A stretch of 7,719 nt of DNA from an uncultured Burkholderiales bacterium (lineage in GTDB: Bacteria > Pseudomonadota > Gammaproteobacteria > Burkholderiales > Burkholderiaceae), in assembly GCA_903845315.1 (NCBI GenBank), contig CAIMWY010000079.1:1-7719 (forward strand). The letters run 5' to 3'. Positions 6,580 through 7,719 of this stretch are shown here, piece after piece (the first letter of the stretch is position 1; each line of letters begins with the position of its first letter). The translations under genes were made by a program, and so were the position numbers. The notes beneath the pieces are model-generated. The model was not told where the DNA came from and ran no database searches. It saw only the letters and a list, made by a program, of their open reading frames with translations.

Positions 6580-7295
6580 ACATCACCCACTGCCCAGAAT
6601 GCACCACGGCCTTTAAGGTGTCGTCAGAGCAACTCGCTTTGGCGAATGGCTGGGTGCGCTGTGGTCGCTGTGGCGTCGTGTTTGAGGCAGAAAAACATGT
6701 CGAGTCGACAAACCTCATAGAGTCGCCTGCGCCTTCGCCTGAGCAGGCTCAGCAGGACAGTCATCGAATGGATGCCTCGTCGCAGGTCCTCACTGCAAGC
6801 CCCCCCATCCCCGCATCTTCATCTGCTTCAACGGGTTCAGGCATGTGGGGGGGGGTGAGCGGCTTGCTGCTGTTGATACTGATGTGGCAGATGGTGCTGT
6901 CCCACAGACATGTGCTGGCTGCAGAAGAACCCGACTTGAAGCCAGTTCTGCAGGCTTTGTGCGCGCCAGTGGGGTGTGAGGTGACATGGCCGCGTGAGCC
7001 TGATTCTCTGCAAATTGAAAATAGCAGTTTCAACGAAGACGCAAAGGGTGGCTACACCTTGCAGCTTCGTATCAAAAACGCCCAACACCATCCCGTGGCC
7101 ACGCCGTATTTGGAACTCAACCTCACCGACTTGCAGGACCAAGTCGTTGTACGCCGGGTTTTTTCACTTCAAGAGATGGCCTTGAACGAACACATTGCGG
7201 CTTTGCGTGATGCACGGGTCACATTGCACTTTGAACTTGAACCCAAGCTCAGCGAGCAAGTGTCTGGTTTCCGCGCTTTGATTTTTTACCCTTGA
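6576..7295 (+). CDS. Zinc-ribbon, single-pass membrane protein (DUF3426-like)
   Basis: The 239-residue product opens MNITHCPECTTAFKV and has two CxxC pairs, Cys6/Cys9 and Cys29/Cys32, the zinc ribbon of the MJ0042 type. A Pro/Ser/Ala-rich, low-complexity linker covers about 45-90. A hydrophobic segment at about 92-109 is a probable single transmembrane helix. The C-terminal domain of about 130 residues includes an LQLRIKN strand (162-168) and ends FRALIFYP, matching the DUF3426 layout. With the ribbon inside, the C-terminal domain would lie in the periplasm. Function is unknown; I do not assign a symbol. The start at 6576 is chosen over the in-frame ATG at 6549 because ATGA overlaps the prmA stop and the zinc ribbon begins at once. 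The gene carries a C7 tract (6800-6806) and a G9 tract (6847-6855), both in frame as read. The PfkB gene follows after 16 bases. Confidence 0.9.
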   Translation: MNITHCPECTTAFKVSSEQLALANGWVRCGRCGVVFEAEKHVESTNLIESPAPSPEQAQQDSHRMDASSQVLTASPPIPASSSASTGSGMWGGVSGLLLLILMWQMVLSHRHVLAAEEPDLKPVLQALCAPVGCEVTWPREPDSLQIENSSFNEDAKGGYTLQLRIKNAQHHPVATPYLELNLTDLQDQVVVRRVFSLQEMALNEHIAALRDARVTLHFELEPKLSEQVSGFRALIFYP

Positions 7296-7311
7296 TTGAG
7301 AAAGTATTTTT

Positions 7312-7719
7312 ATGGCTTCGCTGATTTGCGGTTCGCTCGCGTTTGACTCCATCATGAGCTTTGAAGGAAGATTTGCAGAGCAAATCTTGCCCGAGCAATT
7401 GCACATCTTGAATGTGTCTTTTTTGGTCCCTGCATTGCGCAGAGACTTTGGCGGTTGCGCAGGCAATATTGCCTACAGCTTGAAGATTTTGGGCGGTACG
7501 CCTTTGCCCATGGCCACGCTGGGAACCGACGGCACAGATTATTTTCAGCGATTGAAAGATCTAGGAATCTCAACCGAGTTTGTGCGCCAAGTTGACGGCA
7601 CGTACACCGCACAAGCCATGATCATGACGGATCGCGACAACAACCAGATCACCGCCTTCCATCCAGGCGCGATGATGCAAGCACACACCACCCAGATTCA
7701 AAAACGCAGCGACATCAAG
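7312..7719 (+). CDS. PfkB-family carbohydrate/nucleoside kinase, 3' end outside window
   Basis: The frame from the ATG at 7312 is open to the last base (136 codons visible, no stop), so the gene is cut by the window edge. PfkB (ribokinase-superfamily) enzymes phosphorylate sugars or nucleosides with ATP in the cytoplasm. The visible part is the substrate-binding half: LICGSLAFD at residues 4-12, the PfkB signature-1 region FGGCAGNIAYSLKILGG (46-62), LGTDGTDYF (70-78) and TAFHPGAM (114-121). The last motif resembles the adenosine-kinase-like group rather than classical ribokinase or fructokinase, so adenosine or a related nucleoside is one possible substrate, as inference only. The catalytic GxGD motif would lie beyond the edge. 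A GAGAAAG stretch about 8 bases upstream may act as ribosome binding site. The 16-base gap to the preceding gene suggests membership of the acc operon. Confidence 0.9.
   Translation, partial: MASLICGSLAFDSIMSFEGRFAEQILPEQLHILNVSFLVPALRRDFGGCAGNIAYSLKILGGTPLPMATLGTDGTDYFQRLKDLGISTEFVRQVDGTYTAQAMIMTDRDNNQITAFHPGAMMQAHTTQIQKRSDIK

Overview
The window reads as ordinary chromosomal DNA of a betaproteobacterium, most likely Burkholderiales and near the Comamonadaceae (Limnohabitans/Rhodoferax-type). I infer this from the protein sequences and the gene set, a DAHP synthase, a divergent mpl, tlpA, then accB-accC-prmA, a zinc-ribbon/DUF3426-like gene and a PfkB kinase. Genus cannot be settled by eye. 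Coding density is very high. No stretch above 140 bases lacks a confident gene, and I see no tRNA, rRNA, CRISPR array, insertion sequence or phage gene.

Layout. At the left edge is the 3' part of a class I DAHP synthase gene (+ strand; only a few N-terminal codons are missing), the entry enzyme of the shikimate pathway. It converges on mpl (- strand), a murein-tripeptide recycling ligase. The 138-base space between them holds a hairpin over the aroG-type stop codon and a possible 27-codon ORF downstream of mpl. Only 34 bases separate the mpl start from a divergently transcribed, uncharacterised gene of about 196 codons (+). That gene overlaps, by ATGA, a gene for a membrane-anchored TlpA-type thioredoxin.

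After an 85-base gap comes a compact + strand operon. accB (biotin carboxyl carrier protein) and accC (biotin carboxylase) form half of acetyl-CoA carboxylase. prmA (ribosomal protein L11 methyltransferase) overlaps accC by one base. A gene for a zinc-ribbon, single-membrane-segment DUF3426-like protein overlaps prmA by ATGA. A PfkB-family sugar/nucleoside kinase follows after 16 bases and runs off the right edge. The spacings of 13, -1, -4 and 16 bases suggest one transcript and translational coupling.

Most of the window is core metabolism: aromatic amino acid entry, wall recycling, thiol redox in the envelope, fatty-acid initiation and ribosome modification. I found no convincing new multi-gene system. 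The points most worth a second look are the uncharacterised mpl-adjacent gene, which carries a degenerate nucleotidyltransferase-like motif; the absence of aroQ from the slot before accB; the C7 and G9 tracts inside the DUF3426-like gene; and the small ORF after mpl.
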